A stretch of DNA of 64,000 nt. Source: Chryseobacterium cupriresistens (GTDB lineage: Bacteria; Bacteroidota; Bacteroidia; Flavobacteriales; Weeksellaceae). Where the stretch lies: assembly GCF_046614675.1 (NCBI RefSeq), contig NZ_JBKKJT010000003.1, positions 558,001 to 622,000 on the forward strand, written 5' to 3'. A model generated the notes under the pieces. The model ran no database searches and was not told where the DNA came from. It saw only the letters and a program-made list of their open reading frames with translations. Shown one piece after another: positions 17,203 to 26,646 of the stretch. Within the stretch, counting starts at the first letter, position 1. Each line of letters opens with the position of its first letter. The translations under genes were made by a program, and so were the position numbers.

Positions 17203-17850
17203 ATGGTTGTAAAAGCAGTAATATTTGACATGGATGGTGTTCTGGTAGACTCAGAAAAATTCTGGACCCAGGCAGAACTGGATGTATTTTCATCTTATGG
17301 AGTGCAGGTTACGGATGATCTGGCGGAACAAACCAAATATATGACCACTCAGGAAGTTACTGAATTCTGGTATAAAAGATTTCCCTGGGAAAATTTTGAT
17401 GCCTCTGATCTGGAAAATAAAGTGGTTACAAGAGTAATCGAAATGATACAGACCGAAAACTGTACCATGTCTGGTGTAGAGAAGTTTATTAAAAATCTTA
17501 AGAACAAGGACTACAAAATAGGGCTGGCTACCAATGCTCCTTTACGTGTAGCACATGCGGTGCTTGAAAAGCTTCAGATTCATGACCTGTTTGATACCAT
17601 TCACTCATCAGAGTTTGAAAATCAGGGAAAACCTCATCCTGCCGTATATCTTACTTCTGCAAAAAATCTCGGAGTTTCCCCGGAAGACTGTATAGCTATT
17701 GAAGACAGCCAGTCAGGATTAAAAGCGGCAAAAGAAGCCGGAATGCAGACTATAATTTTCACCAATAATGACGAAAATATAGATTCAAACCTTGCCGATT
17801 TTAAAATCCTGAATTTTAATACAGTTTTTCTGCCGTTATTTGTTGAATAG
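17203..17850 (+). CDS. HAD family hydrolase, hexitol-phosphatase (HxpB/YniC)-like
   Basis: A 215-residue HAD-superfamily phosphatase of the beta-phosphoglucomutase/YniC group. Motif I is 'VIFDMDGVLVDSEKFW' (nucleophile aspartate near residue 9), motif II 'IGLATNAPLR', motif III lysine in 'GKPHPAVYL', motif IV 'CIAIEDSQSGLKAA'. 'QAELDVFSSYGV' and 'FWYKRFPW' resemble the YniC/HxpB hexitol-phosphate phosphatases. I start at ATG 17203; the frame extends to a GTG at 17158 inside the previous gene, which is unlikely. Physiological substrate uncertain. Confidence 0.82.
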   Translation: MVVKAVIFDMDGVLVDSEKFWTQAELDVFSSYGVQVTDDLAEQTKYMTTQEVTEFWYKRFPWENFDASDLENKVVTRVIEMIQTENCTMSGVEKFIKNLKNKDYKIGLATNAPLRVAHAVLEKLQIHDLFDTIHSSEFENQGKPHPAVYLTSAKNLGVSPEDCIAIEDSQSGLKAAKEAGMQTIIFTNNDENIDSNLADFKILNFNTVFLPLFVE

Positions 17851-17961
17851 TGAATAGTGAATCCGCTCCGCTGTGAATGTTAAATGATGTTACAAAATGG
17901 ACTATTGACTGCGCAGCAAATTGACCATTGACATTTCCTCGCATCTCGCATCCCGAATCCC
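17844..17961. repeat. Short intergenic region built of different heptamers
   Basis: Three blocks with a 7-base period: TGAATAG, TGAATAG, TGAATCC (17844-17864); ATTGACC, ATTGACA (17920-17933); GCATCTC, GCATCCC, GAATCCC (17941-17961). They lie between the convergent HAD phosphatase and ECF sigma factor genes, with the first copies overlapping the phosphatase stop codon. Confidence 0.6.
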
Positions 17962-17965
17962 AAAA

Positions 17966-18592
17966 TCAATACTTCGTCAACACCTCCATCAACAACAAAA
18001 TAGAAACCAGCTTTTTAGACGACTTATACTCCGGACTAAGCTGTTCACGGATTTCTCCCAAAGCTTTGCTTAGCTTATTACTTACTGTTTTATTGCTGAG
18101 CCCCAGCGCTTCTGCTGTTTCATTCACAGACATATTTTTCCTGATTCTCATATTGTATACCTGCTGTTCCGTTGAGGGAAGATGGGAAACTACTTCATCA
18201 ATCATAGTCAATAAAGCACTGATCTCATTTTCTTCAAGGATTTCGAAATACTCGGAATCTGCAATTTCTATTTCATTCGCAATATCAAACTCATCAATAC
18301 TCAGCGTAGGAGGCGCTTTTTTGTAGCTGTTATAAAAATCAATAATCCGGTAATGAAGATGACGGAGAAGGTAGCCTTTGGCACTTTCTGTATCATCGGT
18401 TTGTATGGCATCCGTATTCTCAAGAATCTTCATCCACAGATTCTGGAGGATTTCTTCAGAAACGTCCTTATCCCGTGTCCGTACATAAACAAAGCGATAC
18501 AGACTATCCCAATACCGGTCATACAGCAGCATAAATGCAGGGCGGTCGCCTGATTTTATTTTCTTTAATAATATATAGTCTGTTGGGCTCAT
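17966..18592 (-). CDS. ECF RNA polymerase sigma factor
   Basis: A 208-residue ECF sigma-70 factor. Region 2 covers about residues 10-90 ('DRPAFMLLYDRYWDSLYRFV', 'VSEEILQNLWMKILEN'), and region 4 about 130-190 ('LPSTEQQVYNMRIRKNMSVN', 'AEALGLSNKTVSNKLSKAL'). This is the FecI-like type of Bacteroidetes. Start at ATG 18592, since the upstream TTG at 18604 would overlap the promoter. The FecR anti-sigma gene and a TonB receptor with an N-terminal STN domain lie divergently next to it, so it should be freed by ligand-loaded receptor and drive that locus. Confidence 0.9.
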   Translation of the reverse strand: MSPTDYILLKKIKSGDRPAFMLLYDRYWDSLYRFVYVRTRDKDVSEEILQNLWMKILENTDAIQTDDTESAKGYLLRHLHYRIIDFYNSYKKAPPTLSIDEFDIANEIEIADSEYFEILEENEISALLTMIDEVVSHLPSTEQQVYNMRIRKNMSVNETAEALGLSNKTVSNKLSKALGEIREQLSPEYKSSKKLVSILLLMEVLTKY

Positions 18593-18601
18593 ATTGTGAT
18601 A

Positions 18602-18609
18602 CAAAATTA
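18602..18609 (-). promoter_or_regulatory. -7 box of the ECF sigma gene
   Basis: TAATTTTG on the minus strand, 9 bases before the ATG at 18592, so the mRNA would have almost no leader. No good -33 TTTG is visible at the usual distance. Confidence 0.5.
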
Positions 18610-18833
18610 CCTAAAGGAAAATTAACTTTTTGTGAACTTTGGGTGTGATAAGATTAAATATTTCTGAAAAACAGGCCGAAAATTGAACGTTAATGTTGAG
18701 TAAATGTGAAATATGACGAAAATTATTAACAATTTGGTTCTAATGTGAATATAACATTAAGAATGCCCCAGGGAAGTTTTTCATTTTCACTGTCTTATAG
18801 ATAGAAGTATCTGTGAATACATGAAAGACCCCT

Positions 18834-19790
18834 ATGAAAAAACTTTTACCATATAAAAATATTGAAGCCTTTGTTTTCAGACTTTGGGAACGGGAAGTTT
18901 CGGAAGACTCAATTTCCAAAAAAGAAAATGAACTTTTAAAACAGTGGAAAAATCTTGCAGAAAAAGATCTGGACATTGTTCATCTTAAAGAATCCAGAGA
19001 AAGGGTATTGTCCGGACTGGAAAATTACTTTTCTCAAAAAGATATTGTATCTATCCCGTCAACAAAAAGCTTTAGAACACATCTTTATAAAATTGCGGCG
19101 GTTATTATTCTGCTTTTAACATTGGGCGGAGTTTTTACCTACTCCTTATTCATTAAGCCAGATGTTTATCTTGCAAAATCCGGAAATAGTATTGTTCGTC
19201 TTGAAGACGGATCTGTGGTTACTCTTTTACCAGGCGCTGTACTGACTGTAGAGAAATCTTTTCCTGCGTCCACCAGAGTCGTGGATTTAAAAGGCGATGC
19301 AATATTCTCTGTGGCAAAATCTAAAAAACATCCATTCATCGTTCGTGCGGATGGTTTTAGTACCAAAGTATTGGGAACGGTATTTAAGATTTCACAGTCA
19401 GGTAAGAAAAAAGCGGTTGATCTTTACGAAGGAAAGGTGGCTGTATCCACTCCCGGGGTTCCGGTTTCTTTCCTTAAGCCTAATCAGAAGTGGACCAACT
19501 TCGGAGTTGCTCATACTACAGCAGTTATTTCCCTGAAACCTGTAAAAAATTCAGCAGGCAGAATTACGTCAATATTGTCTCTGAGTTTTAACGATGTTCC
19601 TTTAAAGGAAGTAGTGACGGTCCTGGAAAGCAATTATCATACAAAGGTTCAATATCCTAAGGAAGCTGAAGATAAAAAAATTACTGCTGATTTTACGGGA
19701 GGAACGGTCGGAGAAAATATTGAATCACTGGCTTTCATCCTGGGACTGGAAGTACAGAAAAAAGAAAATACCTATATCCTTAAGAAATAA
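18834..19790 (+). CDS. FecR family anti-sigma factor
   Basis: A 318-residue inner-membrane anti-sigma factor. Residues 1-80 are a cytoplasmic sigma-binding helical domain, 'IAAVIILLLTLGGVFTYSLF' (about 86-106) is the single membrane segment, and the periplasmic FecR domain follows ('VRLEDGSVVTLLPGAVLTV', 'GDAIFSVAKSKKHPFIVRAD', 'VLGTVFKIS', 'VDLYEGKVAVSTPG'). The C-terminus is a DUF4974-type domain ('LSFNDVPLKEVVTVLESNYH'). It would pass a signal from the receptor's STN domain to the divergent ECF factor. The TonB receptor starts 47 bases downstream. Confidence 0.92.
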   Translation: MKKLLPYKNIEAFVFRLWEREVSEDSISKKENELLKQWKNLAEKDLDIVHLKESRERVLSGLENYFSQKDIVSIPSTKSFRTHLYKIAAVIILLLTLGGVFTYSLFIKPDVYLAKSGNSIVRLEDGSVVTLLPGAVLTVEKSFPASTRVVDLKGDAIFSVAKSKKHPFIVRADGFSTKVLGTVFKISQSGKKKAVDLYEGKVAVSTPGVPVSFLKPNQKWTNFGVAHTTAVISLKPVKNSAGRITSILSLSFNDVPLKEVVTVLESNYHTKVQYPKEAEDKKITADFTGGTVGENIESLAFILGLEVQKKENTYILKK

Positions 19791-19837
19791 ATCATTATAA
19801 AAAATAAATAATCATAATCAAGAGAACACTATTAAGT

Positions 19838-22800
19838 ATGAAAAGTTTGAAATGTGGGATTACCATAGCAACCTTATTTTTTACTGTAGCCGCAGAAGCT
19901 CAGGAGCTGGTTCAGAAAGTAACATTTTCTGTACCTGCCAACAGGCCGTTGATTGAAGTTTTGGAAGAATTTGCCGGAAAAACGGGAATGAGACTGGCAT
20001 ATTCCAAGGTAGACATTAAAGAGCTGAAGGTAAAAGGAGTGAAATGTGAAAATACTTCTATCAACAACTGTCTGAAGGACATTACCAATGGACTTCCTAT
20101 TATTTACCGACTGCATGGTGATCTAATTTCGATAAAATATGAAAGCTCTACTATTTCCGCATTGGGAAACGGACGAATTTCCGGTAAAATAGTGGATGAA
20201 GTAGGAAATCCCGTTACCGGAGCAGAAGTCACTGTAGCTCAGAAAACAGTGGTCACTGATAATAACGGTGACTTTACCATAGATCTTCCTTCCGGAACTT
20301 ATAATCTGACCATAAAAGCTCCTAAATATAATACGCTGAGAGTTGAAAAATTGTCTGTTATCAATAACGAAACCAGTTCTGTCTCATTTGCTTTAAATAA
20401 AGCTTCTGATAAAATTACAGATATCAAAGAAGTTGTGATTACGGCAGCCCGTAAAGCAGATACTCAGGCGGGACTTCTTGCCCAGCAGAAGAAAGCAGCC
20501 CAGATGAGTGATGGTATTTCAGCGGAACAGATTTCCAAGACACCCGACAGCGATGTGGGAGGAACTTTGAAAAGGGTAACAGGAATTACCACCATTGATA
20601 ATAAATATGTAGTGGTAAGATCCATGGGAGAACGTTGGAACACCGCGGCCATGGACGGAATCAACCTGCCAAGCACGGAAGCGTATAACCAGAACTTCTC
20701 ATTTGATATAATTCCTACAGCAATGGTAGAAAGTGTGGTGGTAAGCAAATCAGCCACTCCTGATATGAATGCAAGCTTTGCAGGAGGTTACGTAGAAGTG
20801 AGAACCAAGGATATTCCCAATGAAAACTTTACAACCGTTACGTTAGGAACTTCGTATAATGACCAGTCGGCTTTCAAAGAATTTCTGACCCGCAAGCGAG
20901 GAAAGTACGACTATTTCGGGTATGATGACGGTACAAGAGATTTTCCCAAAGGACTGGAGCCGATGAACTGGACAGATCCAAGGTTTTTTGAACAGTCCAG
21001 GCAGTTTACCAATGACAATTTCAGCACCTATAAAACCAGAGGTGATATGGGATCTAATATACAGCTGGCATTGGGAAGAACCTACGCGCTAAAAAACAAT
21101 AATAAATGGGGATTTGCCGGAGCATTTGTCATCAGAAATGAACAGAATAAACTGGATATTGACCATACGGGAAGAGGAAACTGGCTGGATACTACCGGAA
21201 TGCCTGATGCAAACGGAGAGATTCCATTCTATAATTTCAAAAACAGTGGGGCCTCCTATAATTACAATTCGACACTGGCAGGAATGCTTAATTTTGGATT
21301 GCAACTTGGGAAAAACAGAATCTCATTCCGTAATTCATATACCCATATTTTTGATAATACGCTCACAAGAGTAACAGGCTGGAACGAATACTCAACGGGT
21401 AGTGGAATGGCATCCAATGCAGAATTAGCTTATAATTATTTTTATAACGGTGTCATCCCCAATAATGATCCGGCTCAGATCAAAAACTTAGACAGGCCTT
21501 ATACAGATAATACCAATTACCCGATTTTTCAGACCCTTTTACAAAATAAACTGGAAGGAAGCCATAAAATAGGAAATACAGAGATCAGTTGGTTTGCGGC
21601 CCGTACAGGAGTAGCTTCTGATACTAAAGACTACACACAGTATATTACCAGGTACGACTTTATCGGAAATGAAATTCTCACATTTCATAAGATCTATAAT
21701 TCCGGAGCCGATTTTTACAGAGGATATATAGAAAACAAAGAAACAGATTACAATTACGGTGCGTCTGTTAAGTGGGATATGGATGCAGGAAGCTTTAAAA
21801 ATACCATTAAAACAGGATATGCCGGTGCTATAAAAAACAATACCAACCAGCAACAGAAGTTTTTTCTTCGTGTTGACGAAAACCGTGACGTTCCGAACAG
21901 CGAGAAGAACTATTTGACGATGTATGGTTCACTTGCTGACTGGTTTAATGGCTCCCATTATGTTCCGGGTGGTATTGGCTGGGAAACCAAAGCATTGTAT
22001 AAAAATGACAAGTATGAAGGAGAGGTTAATCAACATGCGGTTTTTGTCATGTTTGATAACCGTTGGAAGAAATTAAGGTTAGTCTGGGGCCTTCGTGCAG
22101 AGTACTTTAAATATGATCTTATCTCACAACAATTAGATCCAAATGATACAAAGAATGTGGAAAGAGCAGCCGTTGAAGATAAACCGTGGCAATGGATGCC
22201 CTCAGCGAACTTTACCTACAGTCCTACCAATAAAATTAATCTAAGGCTTGCTTACAACAGATCTGTTATCCGCCCTCAGTTCAATGAAAGAACAGGACTT
22301 CCTTATTTCGATCCGATAGCTAATGGTTTAATTTATAATACAGAAATGACGTCCTCTGTCATTAATAATTATGATTTCAAATTTGAATGGTTTCCAGGAT
22401 TGGGAGAAATATTTTCGGCAGGACTGTATTATAAAAATATAGACAGACCTATCGAACGTGAAGGCCATATTTCCAGCGAGGGAAATCTTTTCCTGTATAA
22501 TGGAAATTCAAAAAATGCAAAACTGATAGGAGTAGAGGCTGAGGTAAGAAAAAGTTTAGGCTTTATTGCTGACGTAACTTTTCTGGAAAAGCTTTTCATA
22601 AGCGGAAATTTTACGTATAACCATACCAAAGTAGTGGCTTTTAAAGATCTGTACAAAACAGGTGATAATGATGAAACCTATGAAGTGAAACGCCCGCTTT
22701 ACGGACAGACTCCTTATGCTTACAATCTTGGACTGATCTATGATGGAAACCGTTTAGGGATGAGTTTTTTGTATAACGCAAAAGGAGACCAGTACATCAC

Positions 22801-23125
22801 AGTAGGATATGCGTACAAAGGAGAAGAAATCCAGCGGCCTTATGCAGTGGCAGACGCTCAGATCTCTTATAAATTACTTCGTAACAGAAATCTGGAAGTA
22901 AAATTAAATGTAAGAAACATTTTTAACAGGGTAAAAGAATATTATAACAATTTCAATTCTTATCTGGCTGCAAAAGATGGAGGAGGAAGTAATGTAGGGA
23001 CAGAAAGAGAAGCCTGGGATCTGCTTCCGGGAGCAACAGACAGATATGATAAAAATATTGACAAGATCATGTTCAGGGCATACAGTGGAAGAATGTTCAG
23101 CCTGAGTGTGAATTATACTTTTTAA
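19838..23125 (+). CDS. TonB-dependent receptor with STN signalling domain
   Basis: A 1095-residue outer-membrane receptor. Signal peptide residues 1-22 ('TVAAEAQ'); STN secretin/TonB short N-terminal domain (about 30-100, 'LEEFAGKTGMRLAYSKVDIK'), a carboxypeptidase-regulatory-like domain (113-190, 'GRISGKIVDEVGNPVTGAEV'), plug (about 205-330, 'LKRVTGITTIDNKYVVVRSM', 'FAGGYVEVRTKD') and beta-barrel ending in the aromatic 'FSLSVNYTF'. The STN domain plus adjacent FecR/ECF genes make it a signalling importer. There is no SusD neighbour, so glycan uptake of the SusCD kind is unlikely; ligand unknown. Confidence 0.93.
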   Translation: MKSLKCGITIATLFFTVAAEAQELVQKVTFSVPANRPLIEVLEEFAGKTGMRLAYSKVDIKELKVKGVKCENTSINNCLKDITNGLPIIYRLHGDLISIKYESSTISALGNGRISGKIVDEVGNPVTGAEVTVAQKTVVTDNNGDFTIDLPSGTYNLTIKAPKYNTLRVEKLSVINNETSSVSFALNKASDKITDIKEVVITAARKADTQAGLLAQQKKAAQMSDGISAEQISKTPDSDVGGTLKRVTGITTIDNKYVVVRSMGERWNTAAMDGINLPSTEAYNQNFSFDIIPTAMVESVVVSKSATPDMNASFAGGYVEVRTKDIPNENFTTVTLGTSYNDQSAFKEFLTRKRGKYDYFGYDDGTRDFPKGLEPMNWTDPRFFEQSRQFTNDNFSTYKTRGDMGSNIQLALGRTYALKNNNKWGFAGAFVIRNEQNKLDIDHTGRGNWLDTTGMPDANGEIPFYNFKNSGASYNYNSTLAGMLNFGLQLGKNRISFRNSYTHIFDNTLTRVTGWNEYSTGSGMASNAELAYNYFYNGVIPNNDPAQIKNLDRPYTDNTNYPIFQTLLQNKLEGSHKIGNTEISWFAARTGVASDTKDYTQYITRYDFIGNEILTFHKIYNSGADFYRGYIENKETDYNYGASVKWDMDAGSFKNTIKTGYAGAIKNNTNQQQKFFLRVDENRDVPNSEKNYLTMYGSLADWFNGSHYVPGGIGWETKALYKNDKYEGEVNQHAVFVMFDNRWKKLRLVWGLRAEYFKYDLISQQLDPNDTKNVERAAVEDKPWQWMPSANFTYSPTNKINLRLAYNRSVIRPQFNERTGLPYFDPIANGLIYNTEMTSSVINNYDFKFEWFPGLGEIFSAGLYYKNIDRPIEREGHISSEGNLFLYNGNSKNAKLIGVEAEVRKSLGFIADVTFLEKLFISGNFTYNHTKVVAFKDLYKTGDNDETYEVKRPLYGQTPYAYNLGLIYDGNRLGMSFLYNAKGDQYITVGYAYKGEEIQRPYAVADAQISYKLLRNRNLEVKLNVRNIFNRVKEYYNNFNSYLAAKDGGGSNVGTEREAWDLLPGATDRYDKNIDKIMFRAYSGRMFSLSVNYTF

Positions 23126-23427
23126 AGAAGTATACCAGCGATACAGAAAGATATCTTAAATATAGAAGCGTACAGGTTTCGGGAACCTGATCAAAAACTG
23201 AAGAATACTGATGATGCGCACAGCAGTACAGTTCTGAAAAAACCGGACGTTAACAGCTTTTCCCAGGTATTAACGATTCTCATGGGAACGCCCGCAATGC
23301 AGTTCCTCCTGCAGCGATGGGATGAACACCAAAAAACAAATCGAAGGAATAGAGAGGAAGATATTCCTGAATAAAAAACTGATCTGGTATAAAAATAATA
23401 CAGCCGGATTTATTAAAAATTATAACA
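23126..23427. other. Gap between receptor and beta-helix lipoprotein genes
   Basis: About 300 bases, less AT-rich than other intergenic DNA here, with no ORF that looks coding and no clear terminator. It may be a processed leader of the highly biased downstream gene. I see no promoter box that fits well. Confidence 0.3.
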
Positions 23428-24720
23428 ATGAAAAGACTAACTCTAATTGCAGTGGCAGCATTATCTCTTACAGCTTGTCAAAATGATCAACTGGCAGATT
23501 CATCTTCTCCATTCGAAATGAAATCTACTTCTGCTGAGTACCTTACAGCTTCTGCGCTTCCGGTAACCAGTGTAAGTGGTGATATTACTTCAAATACTAC
23601 ATGGAGTGGAGTAGTTGAACTAAATGGAATTGTAACGGTAAAAAATGGAGCTACATTAACAATCCAGCCGGGTACATTCATTAAAGCCAAGCCAAGCGCA
23701 AACAATACAGCTACCGGAGTTTTGGTAATTGCTAAAACAGGAAAAATCAATGCAGCGGGTACAGAGGCTCAGCCTATTATTTTCACCAGCTACAAATTGT
23801 TAGACGGAAACGAAGATACAACTGCTGCTCCTGGTGACTTCGGAGGTGTTGTTATATTAGGTGATGCGCCTACAAACACTCCATTCACAAAAACAATTGA
23901 AGGATTATCCGGTCCTGATTTCTATTACGGAGGTACCAATGCTTCCCATAACGGAGGAACATTAAAATATGTTCGTATCGAGTTTGCAGGATATGATCTT
24001 TTAGCTCCGAATTCAGGTAACGAAATCAACGGTCTTACGTTAGGAGGAGTAGGAAACGGAACTACTTTGGATCATATTCAGGTTTCTTTCGGGAAAGATG
24101 ACTCTTTTGAATTCTTCGGAGGTACTGTAAACGCTTCAAACCTTGTTTCTTTTGCTGCAGATGATGATAACTTCGACTTCGATAACGGATATACAGGAAC
24201 AATCACTTGTGCATTAGCTTTGGCAGATTACAACTCTACACACAGTCTTAGCGGATCAAGCCCGGATTCTAACGGTATCGAGCTTGATAACAACGCAGAA
24301 GGTTCTTCTACAACATTGTTGACTCATCCGGTGATCAACAACCTTACTATCGTTGGTTCTAAGAATTCTACTAAAGGTGCTTTATATGAAAACGGTATCC
24401 ACATCAGAAGACACGGAAGATTAACATTAAATAACGCTGTCGTTACAGGTTATCCTGTGGGTATCAAAGTAGAAGGTACAGGTTCTGAGCTTTCTTCAGC
24501 TTCAGCATACAGCACCATCCAGGTTCACGGATTTACTACTTCAGTTACAGGTACAGGTACAGCAGGAATCCCTGCAGCTAACCTGGCGACTGGTACTCCT
24601 GCAACTCTATGGGGTATGAGCCAGCCTTTCTTCAACGAAGGTGGTTGGAATGTTTCTCCAAGAAACTGTGGAAACTTCCAGGGACTTTGGACAAAATACA
24701 ACTTCTCCATTGTAGAATAA
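23428..24720 (+). CDS. Beta-helix-like lipoprotein of a TonB-receptor locus
   Basis: A 430-residue lipoprotein: signal 'LIAVAALSLTAC' with lipobox cysteine at residue 17. The body has the repeat style of Bacteroidetes right-handed-parallel-beta-helix-type proteins ('VKNGATLTIQPGTFIKAK', 'GTLKYVRIEFAGYD', 'GTTLDHIQVSFGKDDSFEFF', 'LTLNNAVVTGYPVGIKVEG'). Acidic clusters such as 'ADDDNFDFDNG' suggest metal binding. Codon choice is unlike the neighbours (many AAC, TTC, ATC), a sign of high expression. It probably sits on the cell surface as partner of the upstream receptor. Precise function unknown. Confidence 0.72.
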   Translation: MKRLTLIAVAALSLTACQNDQLADSSSPFEMKSTSAEYLTASALPVTSVSGDITSNTTWSGVVELNGIVTVKNGATLTIQPGTFIKAKPSANNTATGVLVIAKTGKINAAGTEAQPIIFTSYKLLDGNEDTTAAPGDFGGVVILGDAPTNTPFTKTIEGLSGPDFYYGGTNASHNGGTLKYVRIEFAGYDLLAPNSGNEINGLTLGGVGNGTTLDHIQVSFGKDDSFEFFGGTVNASNLVSFAADDDNFDFDNGYTGTITCALALADYNSTHSLSGSSPDSNGIELDNNAEGSSTTLLTHPVINNLTIVGSKNSTKGALYENGIHIRRHGRLTLNNAVVTGYPVGIKVEGTGSELSSASAYSTIQVHGFTTSVTGTGTAGIPAANLATGTPATLWGMSQPFFNEGGWNVSPRNCGNFQGLWTKYNFSIVE

Positions 24721-24730
24721 TAAAAACTTT

Positions 24731-24770
24731 AAAAAGCAGGGAACAGCACATGCTGATTCCTTGCTTTTAC
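24731..24770 (+). terminator. Terminator after the lipoprotein gene
   Basis: AAAAAGCA-GGAA-CAGCA / TGCTG-TTCC-TGCTTTT nested stem with T-rich 3' end, directly before the next start codon at 24796; it may allow partial read-through and so set a high lipoprotein to downstream ratio. Confidence 0.55.
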
Positions 24771-24795
24771 TTCAAAAATTTTAATCATCAGCATT

Positions 24796-25719
24796 ATGAA
24801 AAAAATAATTTTATCATCTGTTCTGTTTTTATCCCACCTGGCTGCAGCACAGTCTCTGGTATGGGGAAATTCGTTTGATACTCCTGCCGATCTTCAGGGC
24901 TGGACTTTTCATGACCTTAATAGCAATGGAAACGGATGGGTACAGGGAGAAAACATCTATCACAACGGAACTACCTTGGCCTATGGAACTGCAGGTGTTC
25001 TACGCCATTCTATCAATTTGGTTCCAACTGGAAATGCTAACGGATTCACCACAGAAAATGACTGGATTATTTCTCCTCAGATTGACCTTACCAATACTGC
25101 AGGAACCATTACACTGGCCGCCTATATCGGGAGACAGAGATCTACTCACACGATTGTTGCCAGAGAACTTTTTATCTATGTAAGCACACCGCAGAAAGAA
25201 GTTCCAACGTTATCGGACTTTCAGGCGATGACGGTAGATGCAGATGGAAATGATGTTCAGAGTATCTATAAAATACAGGTAGGTGACTCAGCCAATCCTT
25301 TTCCGGCAGATCTTACCCAGTTTGTAGAATCTCTTGTAGATCTTTCTGCTTTTGCGGGAAAAAAGATCTATATCGGAATGTGGTCAAACAGAAAAACAAG
25401 CGGAAATAATGTCCAGAACATCAATATTGATGAAATCGGAATTTATGCTACTTCATTTTTGGGAACTAAGGATGTAAAAAGAAACAAAATTGTAACACAA
25501 ATAGCAGAAAATCCGGTAAGAGAATCTTTACAGCTGCAGCTTAATCCGGCGTTGAAAGAAAATACAACCGTAGTTAACATTTACAGCGCAGCAGGACAGA
25601 AAGTTCTTACCACTCAGTATTCTAAAGCGATCAACACAGAAGGGCTTACATCAGGAGCGTATATCGCAGAAATTACAGATGGAAAGACTACGGAAAGGCT
25701 GAAGTTTATTAAAAAATAA
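24796..25719 (+). CDS. T9SS-exported protein with choice-of-anchor/jelly-roll domain
   Basis: A 307-residue exported protein. Signal peptide residues 1-18 ('LSHLAAAQ'). Residues 22-220 resemble the choice-of-anchor J/cleaved-adhesin-type jelly roll ('FDTPADLQGWTFHDLNSNGN', 'DWIISPQIDLTNTAGTITL', 'IYIGMWSNRK', 'INIDEIGIYA'). The end is a T9SS sorting domain ('QIAENPVRESLQLQL' to 'TTERLKFIKK'). It would be carried across the outer membrane by T9SS, and it is placed as a surface partner of the TonB receptor locus. Confidence 0.82.
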   Translation: MKKIILSSVLFLSHLAAAQSLVWGNSFDTPADLQGWTFHDLNSNGNGWVQGENIYHNGTTLAYGTAGVLRHSINLVPTGNANGFTTENDWIISPQIDLTNTAGTITLAAYIGRQRSTHTIVARELFIYVSTPQKEVPTLSDFQAMTVDADGNDVQSIYKIQVGDSANPFPADLTQFVESLVDLSAFAGKKIYIGMWSNRKTSGNNVQNINIDEIGIYATSFLGTKDVKRNKIVTQIAENPVRESLQLQLNPALKENTTVVNIYSAAGQKVLTTQYSKAINTEGLTSGAYIAEITDGKTTERLKFIKK

Positions 25720-25833
25720 TCATTCTATCCCCTTGGAATCTGATTTTAGGAACACCATGAAATTTTAAATAAATAACGGAGAGTCTTTGAAAAAGCTATC
25801 CGGAACATATCCAACTAGTTTTTTTATAATTAT

Positions 25834-25867
25834 ATATTGCCCGGCCCACGGGCCGGGCAATATTTTT
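25834..25867 (+). terminator. Strong intrinsic terminator
   Basis: ATATTGCCCGGCCC / GGGCCGGGCAATAT around a short ACG-type loop, followed by TTTT. A very GC-rich stem in AT-rich DNA, between the T9SS protein and a lipoprotein gene. Confidence 0.8.
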
Positions 25868-25895
25868 AAGTTTTACAAGAAATAATTGAAGAAAG

Positions 25896-26639
25896 ATGAA
25901 TAAAATCTTCGCATTACTACTGTTTTTCACTGCACTTTTTTCATGTACAGACAGCAATACGATGGAGCTGTATGATAAAGTACAGAAACCCGGAGAGGTA
26001 AATATCAAAGGATTTTCCAAACCTGATGTCCTTCAGTTGAGGTTGAACGGGCAACCTGTATCTATTGATGGAAAAGCATCTTACACCAATAAAATTGAAA
26101 CCCAGCTTCAGTTTGTTCTGGATCAGGAAGAAACTAATAAATTGTCTGTCTATAATCATGAAACAGGCGCTGAAATTGCAAAATACAATATTACCTATGA
26201 CAATATAAATGATTATAAAAACCTCTACTTTTTTAATCTTCCCGGAATCTATCTGCAGACCTATGCCGTAAAACCCCAGGTGAATCTGGGGAAAGTAGGT
26301 TTTGAGTTTATTTTTCCCAACCTGGGTGAATTTTCCGGAACCTCTCTGAAAGAGGTAAAAGGTATTTTGAAAAGAGAAAACGGAGTGGTGCTTGCCGAGT
26401 TTGATAATATTGGAAAAGACAACTTTACGGCAGTGAAAATCTATAGTTTTTTCAGCTCAACAGCTCCCATATATCTTGAATTATACAAACCGGGAACTAC
26501 AGAGCCTTACGCAGGATCTAAAATGATTCAGGTGAATTTAAAACAACATACGGGCGCTAATATGATTGTACTTCAGGAAAAAATGGAAAATGGAGAATGG
26601 GGGGTAAAAGGAGATATCGATATAGCAGAGTATCTGTGA
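25896..26639 (+). CDS. Lipoprotein of unknown function
   Basis: A 247-residue lipoprotein with signal 'LLLFFTALFSC' (lipobox cysteine near residue 17). The mature part looks all-beta ('LQLRLNGQPVSIDGKASY', 'IYLELYKPGTTEPYAG', 'GANMIVLQEKMENGEWG') with no catalytic motif I recognise. It ends 7 bases before the S41 peptidase start, so the two are translated together. It lies downstream of a strong terminator and probably has its own promoter, but remains part of the same surface locus. Confidence 0.7.
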   Translation: MNKIFALLLFFTALFSCTDSNTMELYDKVQKPGEVNIKGFSKPDVLQLRLNGQPVSIDGKASYTNKIETQLQFVLDQEETNKLSVYNHETGAEIAKYNITYDNINDYKNLYFFNLPGIYLQTYAVKPQVNLGKVGFEFIFPNLGEFSGTSLKEVKGILKRENGVVLAEFDNIGKDNFTAVKIYSFFSSTAPIYLELYKPGTTEPYAGSKMIQVNLKQHTGANMIVLQEKMENGEWGVKGDIDIAEYL

Positions 26640-26646
26640 TTTGCAT

